Assembly (NCBI GenBank): GCA_963704975.1 | Contig: CAVPIK010000014.1 | Location: 124,001 to 188,000 of the forward strand | Source of the DNA: JAGNDO01 sp963704975 | GTDB taxonomy: Bacteria > Chloroflexota > Anaerolineae > Caldilineales > Caldilineaceae | DNA: 64,000 nucleotides | Direction: 5' to 3' | Part shown: one piece after another, positions 31,732-41,755 of the stretch | Position numbering within the stretch: position 1 is the stretch's first letter | Layout of the letters: every line of letters starts with the position of its first letter | Notes under the pieces: generated by a model | Told to the model about the DNA's origin: nothing | The model's input: only the letters and a program-made list of their open reading frames with translations | Databases searched by the model: none | Program-made: the position numbers and the translations under genes

Positions 31732-32696
31732 AGGACACCTGCTTCTTGATGAGGGTGAGCGTGGGCCGAGCGGCCTTGAAGGGCGAAATAAACATCCTCC
31801 AGGGTCGGCTCCTGGGCCATGACCCGGAAGATGGGCAGATCCGCCGCCACCAGGGCCGCCACCAGATCCGGCACATCTTCCGGGGCCGCGCCGCTGATGG
31901 TGAGGGTGCCGGTCTCGTGGGCCGCGGCGGAGAGGCCGGGGCGGTTGTTGACCAGGGCCAGGGCCGGGGCCACGTGGGTCTCGCCCACGGTGATCTCCAG
32001 TTTTTGAACACCGCCCACCTGCCGGGCCAACTCCGCCGGGGTGCCCAGGGCGATCATGCGCCCCTTTTCCAGCACGGCCACCCGATGGCAGAGGCGTTGG
32101 GCCTCGTCCAAGTTGTGGGTGCAGAGAAAGACCGTGCGCCCTTCGCTGCGGGTGAGGCGCAGGATCAGGTCGTGGAGCCGCCGGGTGGCCGCCGGATCCA
32201 GCCCCGCGGAGGGTTCGTCCAAGAAGAGCAGCTCCGGGGCGTGGATCAGGGCGCGGGCCAGGGCCAGCCGCTGTTTCATGCCCTTGCTATAGCCCCCCAC
32301 TTTTTCGTCTCCCCGGTCGGCCAACTCAAAGACCCCCAGCAGGGCCTCCACCCGACTTTTTACTTGGCCCACGGCCACGCCGTACAGATCGGCGAAGATG
32401 GTCAAGCTCTCCCGTCCGCTCAGCCGCTCGTCCAGGGAGGGGGTTTCGGTGAGCACGCCCGTGTGGCGGCGCAGCTCCGCGCCCTGGGCCACCGGGTCCA
32501 TGCCCAGCACCCGCACACTGCCCCCGCTGGGGGTGAGGATGCCGTTGAAGAGGCGCACGGCCGTGGTCTTGCCCGCGCCGTTGTGGCCCAGAAAGCCGAA
32601 GATCTCTCCGGCCTCGACGGTCAAGTTGAGCCGATCCACCGCTGTGGTGTCACCAAAGCGCCGGGTCAGATCTGTGGTTGAAATAATGGTGGTCAT
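31728..32696 (-). CDS. ABC exporter ATP-binding protein
   Basis: 322 residues, starting MTTIISTTDLTRRFG at 32696 behind CAGGAAACCCCA. Walker A is GHNGAGKTT, the signature is YSKGMKQRLALARAL, Walker B is LLFLDEPSAGLD and the switch His lies in CTHNLDEAQ. The C-terminal ~90 residues (ITVGETHVAPAL, EPTLEDVYFALQGR) are the usual extension in ABC-2 exporters. Energises the downstream permease. Confidence 0.95.
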   Translation of the reverse strand: MTTIISTTDLTRRFGDTTAVDRLNLTVEAGEIFGFLGHNGAGKTTAVRLFNGILTPSGGSVRVLGMDPVAQGAELRRHTGVLTETPSLDERLSGRESLTIFADLYGVAVGQVKSRVEALLGVFELADRGDEKVGGYSKGMKQRLALARALIHAPELLFLDEPSAGLDPAATRRLHDLILRLTRSEGRTVFLCTHNLDEAQRLCHRVAVLEKGRMIALGTPAELARQVGGVQKLEITVGETHVAPALALVNNRPGLSAAAHETGTLTISGAAPEDVPDLVAALVAADLPIFRVMAQEPTLEDVYFALQGRSAHAHPHQEAGVL

Positions 32697-32699
32697 TGG

Positions 32700-32800
32700 G
32701 GTTTCCTGGTGCGTGTTGAGTGAAACGTGAAACGTGTTGCGTGTGTAACAACCGGATCGTACACCCGTAACACGCAATACGCAACACGCAACACGTTTTT
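32700..32800. repeat. CGTGTTGCGTG word hairpin
   Basis: GTGAAACGTGTTGCGTGTG faces ACACGCAATACGCAACACGCAACACG across ~25 nt. It fills the whole gap between the ATPase gene and the next minus-strand gene. Confidence 0.65.
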
Positions 32801-32801
32801 T

Positions 32802-33431
32802 TTACAGTTCGACACTAATGGGTTTGCATGGAGCCGGGTGGCCTGGGGCGAGGAAGTTCCGCAGGACGGAGCCGAAATGGACAGGGTTTGTGTCAAAGGG
32901 CCGCTGACCGTTGTGGGGGCTGATCTCCAGTCGGCAATCCGGCAGCAGGGCGGTCAGGGCTTGGGCCTGGGCCACGATTTTGGGGTCATCTCCATCGACA
33001 TAAAGTAGGGTTGGCGTATTTTGGCCGAGCCTGTCCGGCGGGCTGCCCACCATGACCAATCGCCGCACCCGGTCTGGGTGGGCCTGGGCAAAGGCGACGG
33101 CAAGGGAGTTGGCGTGTCCGTCCGCCTGCCCGTCCGCCACCACATCGATGGGATCGTCGATCAGCGATAGGTCCAGGCATTGCCGGGCGTGGCGCAGCAA
33201 AGGGGCGATCTCCCCGCCCGACTCGCCGATCGGATCGAAGGTGATGACCCGTTTGCCCAAGCGCACAAGCAGCAAAGCCAACCGGTGACGTGCCTGCCGC
33301 ACCTCTTCCGGCTCCGTCGGGCCGGGCATGAGCAGCACCGGCTCCTCCTGGCCTACGCCGTGGCCTAGATCGTAGAGGGCTAAATTATCCACCATGTGGG
33401 GAACGATGTCGAGCGGGTTGAGGACTGACAT
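32802..33431 (-). CDS. Alpha/beta-hydrolase-fold protein lacking the usual nucleophile
   Basis: 209 residues, intact. The segment RRLVMVGSPP after HPDRV, and the C-terminal TLLYVDGDDPKIV with a His near the end (ISPHNGQRPFDT), match the alpha/beta hydrolase fold. The nucleophile elbow, normally GxSxG just before this, reads DGQADG, so Ala replaces Ser. It may be catalytically dead, or a binding protein, or it may use another residue. The start is ATG at 33431. Neighbours are an ABC exporter and a PH-domain protein; neither suggests a substrate. Confidence 0.7.
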   Translation of the reverse strand: MSVLNPLDIVPHMVDNLALYDLGHGVGQEEPVLLMPGPTEPEEVRQARHRLALLLVRLGKRVITFDPIGESGGEIAPLLRHARQCLDLSLIDDPIDVVADGQADGHANSLAVAFAQAHPDRVRRLVMVGSPPDRLGQNTPTLLYVDGDDPKIVAQAQALTALLPDCRLEISPHNGQRPFDTNPVHFGSVLRNFLAPGHPAPCKPISVEL

Positions 33432-33466
33432 GGGCGGGGTTGCCTCCTGTAAATGGGTGAAATAGC

Positions 33467-33500
33467 AGAGGTCCGGCTTATGCCAAAAGCCGGACCTCTT
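33467..33500. terminator. Hairpin terminator behind the PH-domain gene
   Basis: AGAGGTCCGGCTT and AAGCCGGACCTCTT are complementary with a short loop, just past the TAA of the minus-strand PH-domain gene. Read on the minus strand it ends in a weak T run. Confidence 0.7.
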
Positions 33501-33506
33501 GTGAAA

Positions 33507-34115
33507 TTACGCTTCCAGGGTAGTGCGAATGGCCTTGACCTCGGCCAGGATAGCGGCCAAGGCGGCGGATTCGCTGACCATTGGCTGAGACGCATCTGCA
33601 TCCGCGCCCGTGGGGGACATGCCCGCCCGGAAGCGGCGCAGTTCCGTGGCCACCAGATCGTAGACTTCCTGCACATTGGGCAGCCCCACCAGGGCTTCCT
33701 CGGCCCCGGTCTGTCCGCTCATGCCCGCGGTCTGGATGTTCAGGGTGCCCAGGCCGAAGAGCCGGTCCAGGATGCCCCGATTGACCACGATGTTGGTCAC
33801 CGTGCGATAGGGCACATGCTTCACCGACTTGGTGATGACCCCCACATGCACGATCACCTCGTCGTCGTGGATCTCGTAGCGCAGGCTCTTGTAATAGGGG
33901 ATCACCAGCAAGCGGCAGCGAGCCCAAAAGAGCCGACAATGGCCGCAAAGGCACCAGTGAAGATCAGCCGCCGGTCAGCCCAATTACGGTCACCGTCCAG
34001 GGTGGTACCGTGGCAGGAATGCAAAGAAGGCGATGGGGAACAGGGCGATCAGCCCAAAGGCCACCCGTTGTTTGGTCATATATTTTGGGTTGGGGGTGAA
34101 GGTTTTGACGCTCAT
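33507..34115 (-). CDS. Membrane protein with bacterial PH (bPH_2) domain, frameshifted
   Basis: About 200 residues. The start MSVKTFTPNPKYMTKQRVAFGL at 34115 leads into a hydrophobic helix (IALFPIAFFAFL). After frame slips near 33910-34010 and a second helix (FTGAFAAIVGSFGLAA), the PH core is clear: IPYYKSLRYEIHDDEVIVHVG, KHVPYRTVTNIVVNRGILDRLFGLGTLNIQTAG in outline. The motifs RYEI, PYRTVTNI and LFGLGTLNIQTAG are diagnostic of YdbS/YdbT-type proteins. The C-terminus is a helical tail (LAAILAEVKAIRTTLEA). Function of these membrane PH proteins is generally unknown. Confidence 0.8.
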
Positions 34116-34235
34116 GGTCTGTCTCCTAAAAAAAAGTGGGGTTGAATCAAACGACTGCTTTAGGATACACCATACGCCCGCAGCCAGCTTGACAGCACTC
34201 TGCCGTTAGGCTGACTCTAGGGCCAAAAAATCCTC

Positions 34236-34264
34236 TTGTTATAGCATGGAACCCATGCTATAAT
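34236..34264 (+). promoter_or_regulatory. HigBA promoter with palindromic operator, probably leaderless
   Basis: TTGTTA (34236-34241), 17-bp spacer, TATAAT (34259-34264). The perfect palindrome TATAGCATGG-AAC-CCATGCTATA (34240-34262) spans the spacer and overlaps both boxes, so a bound antitoxin would block polymerase. The higB ATG at 34271 is where the transcript should begin. Confidence 0.8.
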
Positions 34265-34270
34265 GTGATC

Positions 34271-34564
34271 ATGATCTGCTCGTTCAAGAATGCCGGAACC
34301 GAGGATGTCTTCAATGGCGTAAACTCTCGGGAGGCGCGCAAGATATGCCCGCCGTCTCTCTGGCGTGTCGCTGCCCGCAAACTTGAGCAACTCGACTCAG
34401 TCGTTTTTCTTGAAGAGCTACGTGTGCCGCCAGGGAATCGACTAGAAGCATTACGAGGTGATCGCTCTGGACAGGTCAGCATCCGCATCAATAGCCAGTA
34501 CCGGATCTGTTTTATCTGGACTGAAGCGGGGCCGGATGCTGTCGAGATTGTCGATTATCATTAG
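34271..34564 (+). CDS. higB: HigB-family toxin
   Basis: 97 residues. The family pattern is clear: MICSFKNAGTEDVFNG at the start, ARKLEQLDSVVFLEELRVPPGNRLEAL in outline (core LDSVVFLEELRVPPGNRLE), and GQVSIRINSQYRICFIWTEAG near the end. HigB toxins are ribosome-dependent mRNA endonucleases of the RelE fold. A GTG at 34265 is an alternative start but would lie inside or upstream of the expected transcript start. The toxin gene precedes the antitoxin gene, as is usual for higBA. Confidence 0.93.
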   Translation: MICSFKNAGTEDVFNGVNSREARKICPPSLWRVAARKLEQLDSVVFLEELRVPPGNRLEALRGDRSGQVSIRINSQYRICFIWTEAGPDAVEIVDYH

Positions 34565-34597
34565 CCGGACCGGTCATGGTCCCAAGGGGAAAATAGT

Positions 34598-34927
34598 ATG
34601 ATTCGCATACCCACAAACCGACAACCCACCCATCCTGGGGAGATGCTTTTGGAGGAGTTTCTGGTTCCCATGAGCATTACCCAACGGGAACTGGCGCATG
34701 GGATCCGGGTGCCCTACCAGCGGGTGAACGAGATCGTCAACGGACGGCGTGGCATCACCCCAGGCACAGCCCTACGTCTGGCCCGTTTCTTCGGCATGAC
34801 CCCCGATTTTTGGATGAATCTTCAACAGCGTTGGGATCTATACCATGCGCAACAAGCCGAACAGACGGTTTTGGATCAGATCATCCCCATCCCTCCGCCC
34901 GGTGAACGGGTGAGCGTATTCCAATAA
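34598..34927 (+). CDS. higA: HigA-family antitoxin
   Basis: 109 residues with a Cro/C1-type helix-turn-helix: HPGEMLLEEFLVPMSITQRELAHGIRVPYQRVNEIVNGRRGITPGTALRLARFFG in outline (core THPGEMLLEEF, QRVNEIVNGRRGITPGTAL). The motif FGMTPDFWMNLQQRWDL is diagnostic. HigA neutralises HigB and represses the pair by binding the palindrome in the promoter. It sits 33 bp after higB. Confidence 0.95.
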   Translation: MIRIPTNRQPTHPGEMLLEEFLVPMSITQRELAHGIRVPYQRVNEIVNGRRGITPGTALRLARFFGMTPDFWMNLQQRWDLYHAQQAEQTVLDQIIPIPPPGERVSVFQ

Positions 34928-34971
34928 ACGCAATGATGCCCGACTTTTTCAAAAGTCGGGCATCATTGCGT
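34928..34971. terminator. Long hairpin terminator behind higA
   Basis: ACGCAATGATGCCCGACTTTT and AAAAGTCGGGCATCATTGCGT are exact complements of 21 bp around TC. It begins at the base after the higA stop and also faces the end of the hydrolase gene on the other strand. Confidence 0.85.
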
Positions 34972-35011
34972 TTAGCCTCAATTTTTGGTCCTACCCAGGC
35001 GTCATTCCGAC

Positions 35012-36555
35012 CTACTTGGTCTGGCTATGCGCTTGAATCCATTGCGTAATGGTCTCCAGGAAATCGGCCACGAAGGCTTTGTCCAGCGCGCCGTATTCCG
35101 TGGGCGACCCGGTTTGGGCCTCTTGGAAAAGATGGTTGGCCGTGGGGAAAACCTTGATGGTCAAATCCGGGTTGCTGGATCCGTCGATGATGGCCTGCAA
35201 GGCAGCCTCATTCACATCCGCGGGGACCTGAAGATCCTTGCCGCCGTAGAGGGCGAGCATGGGCACGGTCAGAGTTTCCAGCGCCGGGGCGGGGTCATAG
35301 GTGATGAAGTAGTAATACCATGCGCTTTTCGCCGCGGCTAAACTGAGATCTCCATCACTCCGTCGATGTAGGCCGGAATATCGGGGATCTGGCTGCGTTG
35401 GGCTTCGGGCAGGGCGTCGATGCTGGTCTGAAGCTCGGCTCGGACCTCCGCTTCTAAGGCATCCCAGCCCTCGCCCGTGCGCACTGCGGCCAACATCTTC
35501 TGTTGGCGGGCCTCGGCCTGGGCCAGTTGATCCGGCGTGGCCCCATCGGCCTGCATGATCAGCCGCAACTGGGCGGCTGAGATCTGGTCGCCGGGCACGG
35601 ACGGCCCGGCCATCAGGATCACAAAGGCCACCTTATCGCTCTCGTTGGCCACCATAGGCGCAATGATGCCGCCCTCGCTGTGGCCCAGCAGCCCGATGTG
35701 GGCCGGATCGATCTCAGGCCGCTGGCTCAACATCTCCACCCCGGCCAGAACATCGTCGGCATAGTCAACGCTGGTGTCGTCCGGGCCGCCCGCGGACGAA
35801 CCGCCCACGCCTCGGTCATCGTAGCGCAGGACGGCCACACCGTTGCGGGTCAAGGCGTCGGCCAGGGTGCGGAAGACCTCGAAGCCGAAGACGTTCTCGT
35901 TGCGATCCTGGGCCCCGCTACCGCTGATCAGGAGGACGGCGGGGAAGGGGCCGTCGCCTTCGGGGATGGACAGGGTGCCGGCCAACGTGATCTCCCCATT
36001 CTGAAAGGTGACCTCTTCCTCGGTGTAGGGCACAGGCGGCGCGTCCGGGGTCGCTACTTCCTCGGCCCTGGTCAGATCAAAGGTGCCCTCGTAGCCCGCC
36101 TGGCTGAAGGTGCCGGTGATGGTGTCCGTGTCCACAATCTGCCCGGCGAAGGCGGCTTTCTGGGGATCAGGCAGCATGGTAAACTCAATCTGCGGCGGAT
36201 CGTACGGTGATGTTGTCCAGGGCGACGCCGCCCCCTGCTGGGGCACGTCAATGGTGCCCGACAGCACGCCGTCCTGCTCGGCAAAGTGAACCACGATGTC
36301 AAGCGCCTGGCCAGCGATGCTGATCTGGCCCTCCCAGCGGCCCACCACCGGGGAGACTGGCCCGCCCGCCGGGGTCTCCGGGGCTGGCTCGGCGGTGGGC
36401 TCCGCGGTGGGGAGGGCGGTGGGTTCTGGCGTCGGTTGCATGGCAGGTGTCGTGCTTTCTGAGTTGGCGGCGGGCGGGGGCGCAACCACTGTGCAGGCTG
36501 TCAACATGACAAGCGTCAAAAACAGAGACAGCCATTTAACGTGCATGAATTTCAT
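35012..36555 (-). CDS. Secreted alpha/beta-hydrolase lipoprotein, one frameshift
   Basis: About 510 residues. A lipoprotein signal (MKFMHVKWLSLFLTLVMLTAC, lipobox LTAC) is followed by a Pro/Thr/Ala/Glu-rich spacer with PTAEP repeats, then a beta domain (VVGRWEGQISIAGQALDIVVHF, GTFDLT). The hydrolase fold starts near VTFQNGEITLAGTLSIPEG. The nucleophile elbow is GLLGHSEGGIIAP and the Asp/His part is LALYGGKDLQVP ... ANHLFQEA. The frame slips near 35338 between GVMEIS and AAAKSAWYYYF. Hydrolases with this GHSEGG layout are often esterases or peptidases. It probably acts on the outer surface; substrate is unknown. Confidence 0.85.
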
Positions 36556-36600
36556 GGGGTATCCCTTTCTTTGGTGATTTGATGGAACAAAAATATGTCA

Positions 36601-36640
36601 CAACTTGGTGCCCCTCACGGAAGCGAGGGGCACCAAGTTG
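36601..36640. terminator. Hairpin terminator behind the FtsX-type gene
   Basis: CAACTTGGTGCCCCTC and GAGGGGCACCAAGTTG are exact 16-bp complements with an 8-nt loop, one base past the stop of the minus-strand permease gene. Confidence 0.8.
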
Positions 36641-36641
36641 G

Positions 36642-39600
36642 CTACTCGTACCGCAACGCCTCCGCCGGATAGATGCGGGAGGCCTGGATGGCGGGCAGGA
36701 TGGTGGCCAGCAGCGAGAAGAGATAGGCGCGCCACGACGATGCCGCCGATCTGCCCCCACGGGATGGCCAGGGTGCGCCCGGCGGTGATCACGCTGAAGA
36801 ACTGGCCGATCATGGCCTGGCCCAGGATGATGCCCGTGGCCGTGCCCAGGCCGATGCCCACCAGGGCGATAAAGCTGGCCTCCAGCACAAAGGAGAGGGC
36901 GATCATGCCCGGCTGGTAGCCGATGGCCCGCAACATGCCCACCTGCTGCCGTCGCTCCACCACCGTGCGGGAGCTGATCACCCCCAGGGCGGCGATGCCC
37001 ACCAGCAGCCCCAGGGCCAGGAAGCCCTGGAAGAGTTGCAGGATGCCGCGGGTCAGGGCCTGGCCCTGGGCGAAGCTGTCGGCGATCACCGTGGCGTCCA
37101 GGGCGGAGGAGAGGAAGGCCCGCTCCACTGCTTGGGCCACCGTGCGCACGTCCGCGCCCTCGGCCACCTTGATGTAGAAGGTGTCCGGCTGCACGGCCTT
37201 GCCCGTGAGGGTGGCGATGACCCGGTCGTTGAGGTGGACGGTTGCATCGCGAGACCGTGGTGTTGTCGGCGAGCACGCCGATCACCTGCACCCGGTGGGT
37301 GACCACCGTGCCGTCGGTCAACTCGTTGCGCAGCTCCAGCCACACCTCTGGCAGGGCATCGGCCTGGGTGAAGCCGGTCCAGCCGCAGGGTGCCCGGAAC
37401 GTTGCCCCTGCCGCTCGTGGTCTTCCTCCATAAAGACATCCCGGTTCGCCGCTGCCAAAGGCCCCATAGCTGCCGTCGGCATTGGCCACCACAGACGGGG
37501 TGACGATCGCCACGTCGTCCCGCTCCGCCAGCGCCGCCCACACGGCGGCGTCGTCCGCAAAGCCGGCGGCCCGCTGCTGGAAGGGGTAGACCTCGGCGGC
37601 TTGGGCCATGAAACCGGCGTCCATCCCGGTCATTTCGGTGAAGGCCCACAGTCCGCTGAGGAGGCCGATGGCACGACCTGGCGCACGTCCGCGTCCAGGG
37701 CGGTGATGGCCCCCACCGCCGGCCACGTCGGCCAGGGGGAAGTCGGGCTTCTGGGCTGATGGCCTTCGCCAGATCCGTCTCCCGGTCGAAGAAGCTGAGC
37801 AGGCCAAACGACGTGCGGATCTCAAACCCGGCGCTGCTTTTGGCGTCCGGCGTGATGGCGCTTTGGGTGGCCTGGATCACCACGGACATCAGCACCACCG
37901 TGGTGATGATCATGGCGAACATGATCATGGCCATGCCCGTGCGGAAGCGGCTGCTCAGGGGATAGGCGATGGCGGTCTTGAGCACCGGGGTCAGCGCGCC
38001 GATGCCGCCCAGCAGTCGGCTCAATCCATTCAACAGGGTGTCGGCGCTGAACATGATCGACCAGAATGCCGCCCAAGATCAGCGCCGGTCCCTTCACCAC
38101 AAAGGAGAGCAAGGTCCAGCGCGGGTCTTGCTCCAACAGGCCGAAGCCCGCACCGGGCAGCAAGGTTTCCCAGGGCAAGCCCCACACCACCACCAGCCCC
38201 AGCCCCATGAGGGAATAGATCAGCCGTCGCCGCCGCTCTGTGCGCATGGATGTGGCCGAAAGCAGCCAGCCCAGGCTGAGCACCCCGCCCACCAGCATCA
38301 GGGTGAGGGCGGTCAGCAGCAGGGTGCCGCTCTGGCCGCCGGCCACGCCGAAGTAGATCCACGCCCCAATCCGCCACGGTCAGGGGACCGGTGATCAGCC
38401 GCCCGATGATCTTGCCCACGGAGCGCCCGTTGCCCTCCGGTTCCGGGATGTCCCGGATGGCCGAGACGATGTTGAGCCGACTCACCCGCCAGGACGAGAC
38501 GGTGACCACGACAAAGGTGAAGAGCACGCCCAGGGCGTAGGCGATCACCACCGAGGTGGGGGCCACGTTGAAGCGGAAGGTGAAGAGGCTGCTGCTCAGT
38601 TCCGAGCTGATCTGCTGGGTGGCCGTGTTGAAGATGCCGCCCAGGAAGCCGATCATGGCATACGAGATGCCCAGCCCCAGCACAATGCCCAGGGCCGCGG
38701 CCAACAGATCGTAGATCATGCCCTCGGAGACAAACATCTGCACCAGGTGGCCCCGGCGCATGCCGATGGCCCGGGCCATGCCCATCTCGCTGCGCCGCTC
38801 CGCCGCCAACATGACAAAGATCAGGAAGATCAGCAGCACCCCGGCAAAGATGGAGAAGATGCCAAAGATGGTGAAGACCGTGGTGAAGACCGAGCCGCCG
38901 ATCTCCGCCACCTGCGACCACCGCGTTCTTGCTCAACACATCCAGCACTTCCAGATCGCTGATCCGGCCCAGGATCTCGCCCATGCGCTCCGTCCCGGTC
39001 CCGTGGGCAGGGGCAGCCCCACAGCCAGACTCTGCATGTCCGGCTGGGCCAGGAGCACCCGCAGATCCTGCGAGATGCCCGGTCCCCGCCAATTCCGCGA
39101 CCAGGGCGATCTGGCGTTCGGGCATCCCCACCCCCACATTCCCGGCCAGGAAACCGGTCATGGCGCTAAACATAAGCGCTGGGCCGGGCATGAACTCTTC
39201 TTCCATGGAGGGCGTCGGAGCCATCCGCCCCGGCCTGGACCCCGGCCAGCATGGCCGGTTCCCGCAGCAGGGCCACCAGTTCCGTGAGGGCCTCTTCGTT
39301 CAGGGCCAAGGCCCGCAGATGCCGGGCCGCCGCGGCCGTGTTCTCCATGCCCGTGTAGGCGTCCCCGGTGTTGGAGACCAGCACATTGTTCACCCGCCCC
39401 CGCATAAAGAGCAGTTCCTGGGCCTCGTCCAGCCGCAACATCACCACCGGGGTGAGCGCGCCCAGCGGCCCGGCCTCCTCCACAATGGCCCGCACCCGGA
39501 AGGGCACGGGGATGGGGCCGATATAGATGTCCAGGATATCCCCCGGCTGGGCGTTGAGCTGTTCCGCCCCCAGCCGGTTCAGGTAGACATCCCCCTGGCG

Positions 39601-40918
39601 CAGTTCCAGCCCCACCTGCTCCAACACCCGGTCGATCTCCGTGCCCAGGGTGTTCAGGTTGACCGCGCTGAGGACGGCCTCCGTGTCGATGCCCAGGGCG
39701 TTGCCGATGGCGGCAATGTCGAAGGTGTCGGTCAACACCGCACTGCTCAGCGCGCCCAGATCAATCGTGCCCAGGCCGATGGCCGAGAGATCCAGGGTCT
39801 GGGAGAGGATCGTGCTGGGATCGATGCCCAGGGCGTTGCCGATGGCGGGCAAGTCCAGGGTTTGGGGCATCGGGGATTGGGGGGTTGGCTCGACGGTCGG
39901 TTGGACGGCGGCCTGTTTGGTTGGTCGGCAGTCGGCTGGTGGCGGTGCTTGTTGATTGGTTGATTGGGGGGTCGGCTCGCCGGTTGGTTGAGCTGCGGCC
40001 TGTTTGGTTGGTGACGTGGTCGGCTCGCCGAGTGGCTGGGTTGTCGGCTGAACGGGTGGCTCGACGACCGGCTCGGCCTGCGGTGCCGGGGCAGGCTGGG
40101 TGAACTGGCCCAGCAGATCCTGGCCCTGGGTGAGCAGCGCGCCGGCCTGGGCGATGGCCGCGGCCCCGCTGTCCACGTTGATGCCCATGCTGTCCGCCCA
40201 GCGGAAGAGGTTGCTGGCCTGGGCAAAGATGTTGCCCACGCCCGTGCGCAGATCCTCCATCTGCACCGGCTCGCCGTCCACCGTGGTCAGGCCGAACTGC
40301 TCGTCGTATTCATTGTCCACGGCCACGATAAAGCCCAGGGGAATGCCCTGGCCGCTGGTGCGGTCCCGGATGATGGTGGGGAAGGCGATGGAGGGGGCCA
40401 GGCCATCCACCAAGGCGGCGGTGGCCGGATCGGCCTTGGCCTCATCCCGCATCTGGGCATAGCGTTCTTCGCTGATCCCCGGCAGGCCGTCTTGGAGCAG
40501 GGTGAGGATGCTGAGCAATATCCCCATCCAGCAGCCCGGCCAACTCCGTGTCCGCCAGGGCCGCCGCCGGATCCTCCCCCGGCCCGGCGTCCGCGGCAAA
40601 GCCAGCCAACGCCGACAGCAGGGGCGGCGAGATCACCTGATCGATCTCCCCAAAGGCGTTGATGGCATGGCGGCGCACGGAATAGGTCAACGTGTCGCCG
40701 ATGCTCAGCGCGCTGACGATGATCACCGTGCTCAAGGTCAGCCCCAGGATGATCAGCCCGGTCTGCCCAGGTCGTCGGGTGATATTGCGCACCCCCATCT
40801 TGAAGATGATGCGGCGCCGCAGCCCCAGCACGATTATATAGAGTAACGCCAGCCCCATGAGGGCCAGCAAAACGAACATCCATTGCTGGGCCGAACCCAG
40901 TCCGAGATTTAGCGTCAT
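36642..40918 (-). CDS. Large FtsX-family ABC permease, frameshifted
   Basis: About 1420 residues when joined. The start MTLNLGLGSAQQWMFVLLALMG at 40918 leads into NITRRPGQTGLIILGLTLSTVIIV, then a long extracytoplasmic region. Two FtsX cores follow: one near 38700-38890 (IFSIFAGVLLIFLIFVMLAAERRSEMGMARAIGM, core AERRSEMGMARAIGMRRGHL) and one near 36650-37000 (RTVVERRQQVGMLRAIGYQPGMI). The C-terminus should read ILPAIQASRIYPAEALRYE before TAG at 36642-36644. Such two-core permeases pair with a MacB/LolD-type ATPase and move lipids, lipoproteins or peptides, or transmit force. Frame slips occur about every few hundred bases. The extracytoplasmic part contains a PT/Q-rich insertion (39880-40090). 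Confidence 0.85.
39880..40090. repeat. In-gene word repeat encoding a Pro/Thr/Gln-rich linker
   Basis: GGTTGGCTCGACGGTCGGTTGG, GGTTGGTCGGCAGTCGGCTGG, TTGATTGGTTGATTGGGG and GGTTGGTGACGTGGTCGGCTCG are the same kind of degenerate iterated words as in the intergenic spacer at 41632-41755. In the permease frame they encode repeats such as QPTGEPTPQSTNQQ and QPTVEPTPQS. Confidence 0.65.
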
Positions 40919-41621
40919 GATTGTCCCACCGCCGCTTGCCCCTGATCCGTGATCTTCCCGTCCCGCATCTGCACAATGCGGTCGCACAACTCGCCGATGC
41001 GCCGGTCATGGGTGACGATCACAAAGGTCTGGCCCTGCTTCCTTGTTCAACTTGCGCATGAGGGTGAGGATGTCGTCCGCGGACTGGCTGTCCAGGTTGC
41101 CCGTCGGCTCGTCGGCCCAGATGATGGCGGGCTGGTTGGCCAAGGCCCGGGCGATGGTCACCCGCTGGCGCTGGCCGCCGGAGAGTTCCGCCGGGCGATG
41201 GTTGGAGCGATCGCTCAACCCCACCGCGGCCAGGCCGTCCAAGGCCTTGCGCCGGGCCTCCCTGGGCTTGACGCCGGAGAGCAGCAGGGGCAGTTCCACA
41301 TTTTCCGCCGCGCTGATCACCGGCAGCAGGTTGATAGGTCTGGAAGACAAAGCCCATGCGCCTGGCCCGATAGTCCGTGCGCACCCGGTCGCTCATCTGG
41401 GCCAGGGAGGTGCCCTCGATCTGCACCTCGCCCAGATCAAAGCTGTCCAGCCCGGAGAGGCAGTTGAGCAGGGTCGTCTTGCCGCAGCCCGACGGCCCCA
41501 TCACCGCCACCATCTCGCCGGGGGTGATGGTCAAATCCACCCCCTGCAAGGCGTGGACCTGGATCTGCCCGTTGCGGAAGGTCTTGTGAATGTTGGTCGC
41601 GTTGATGATGGGTGGGGTCAT
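40915..41621 (-). CDS. ABC ATP-binding protein, MacB/LolD-type, frameshifted
   Basis: About 235 residues from MTPPIINATNIHKTF at 41621. Walker A is GPSGCGKTTLLNCLSGLD, the signature is ELSGGQRQRVTIARALANQP and Walker B is IIWADEPTGNLDS. The Q-loop region is broken by a frameshift near 41335 (GFVFQTY to INLLPVISAAENVELPLLL) and another near 41038 (LNKEAG to QTFVIVTHDRR). The stop overlaps the ATG of the FtsX-type permease gene (ATGA), so both parts of the transporter are co-translated. Cytoplasmic, peripheral to the membrane. Confidence 0.9.
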
Positions 41622-41631
41622 GGGTTGTGTT

Positions 41632-41755
41632 GTCCTTCGGGTTGGTTTGTTGGTTTGTTGATTTGTTGATTGGCGATTGAGAGATTGGGTGATTGACACC
41701 CACCCCTTTTGCCTTTTGCACTTTGCCTTTTGCCTTTTTTCCACTCTCCATTATA
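41632..41755. repeat. TTGTTGGTTTG / TTTGCC word spacer
   Basis: GGTTGGTTTGTTGGTTTGTTGATTTGTTGATTGG followed by GATTGAGAGATTGGGTGATTG, then TTTTGCCTTTTGCACTTTGCCTTTTGCC. Three word families in a row, no opposite arm, ahead of the minus-strand ATPase gene. Confidence 0.6.
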
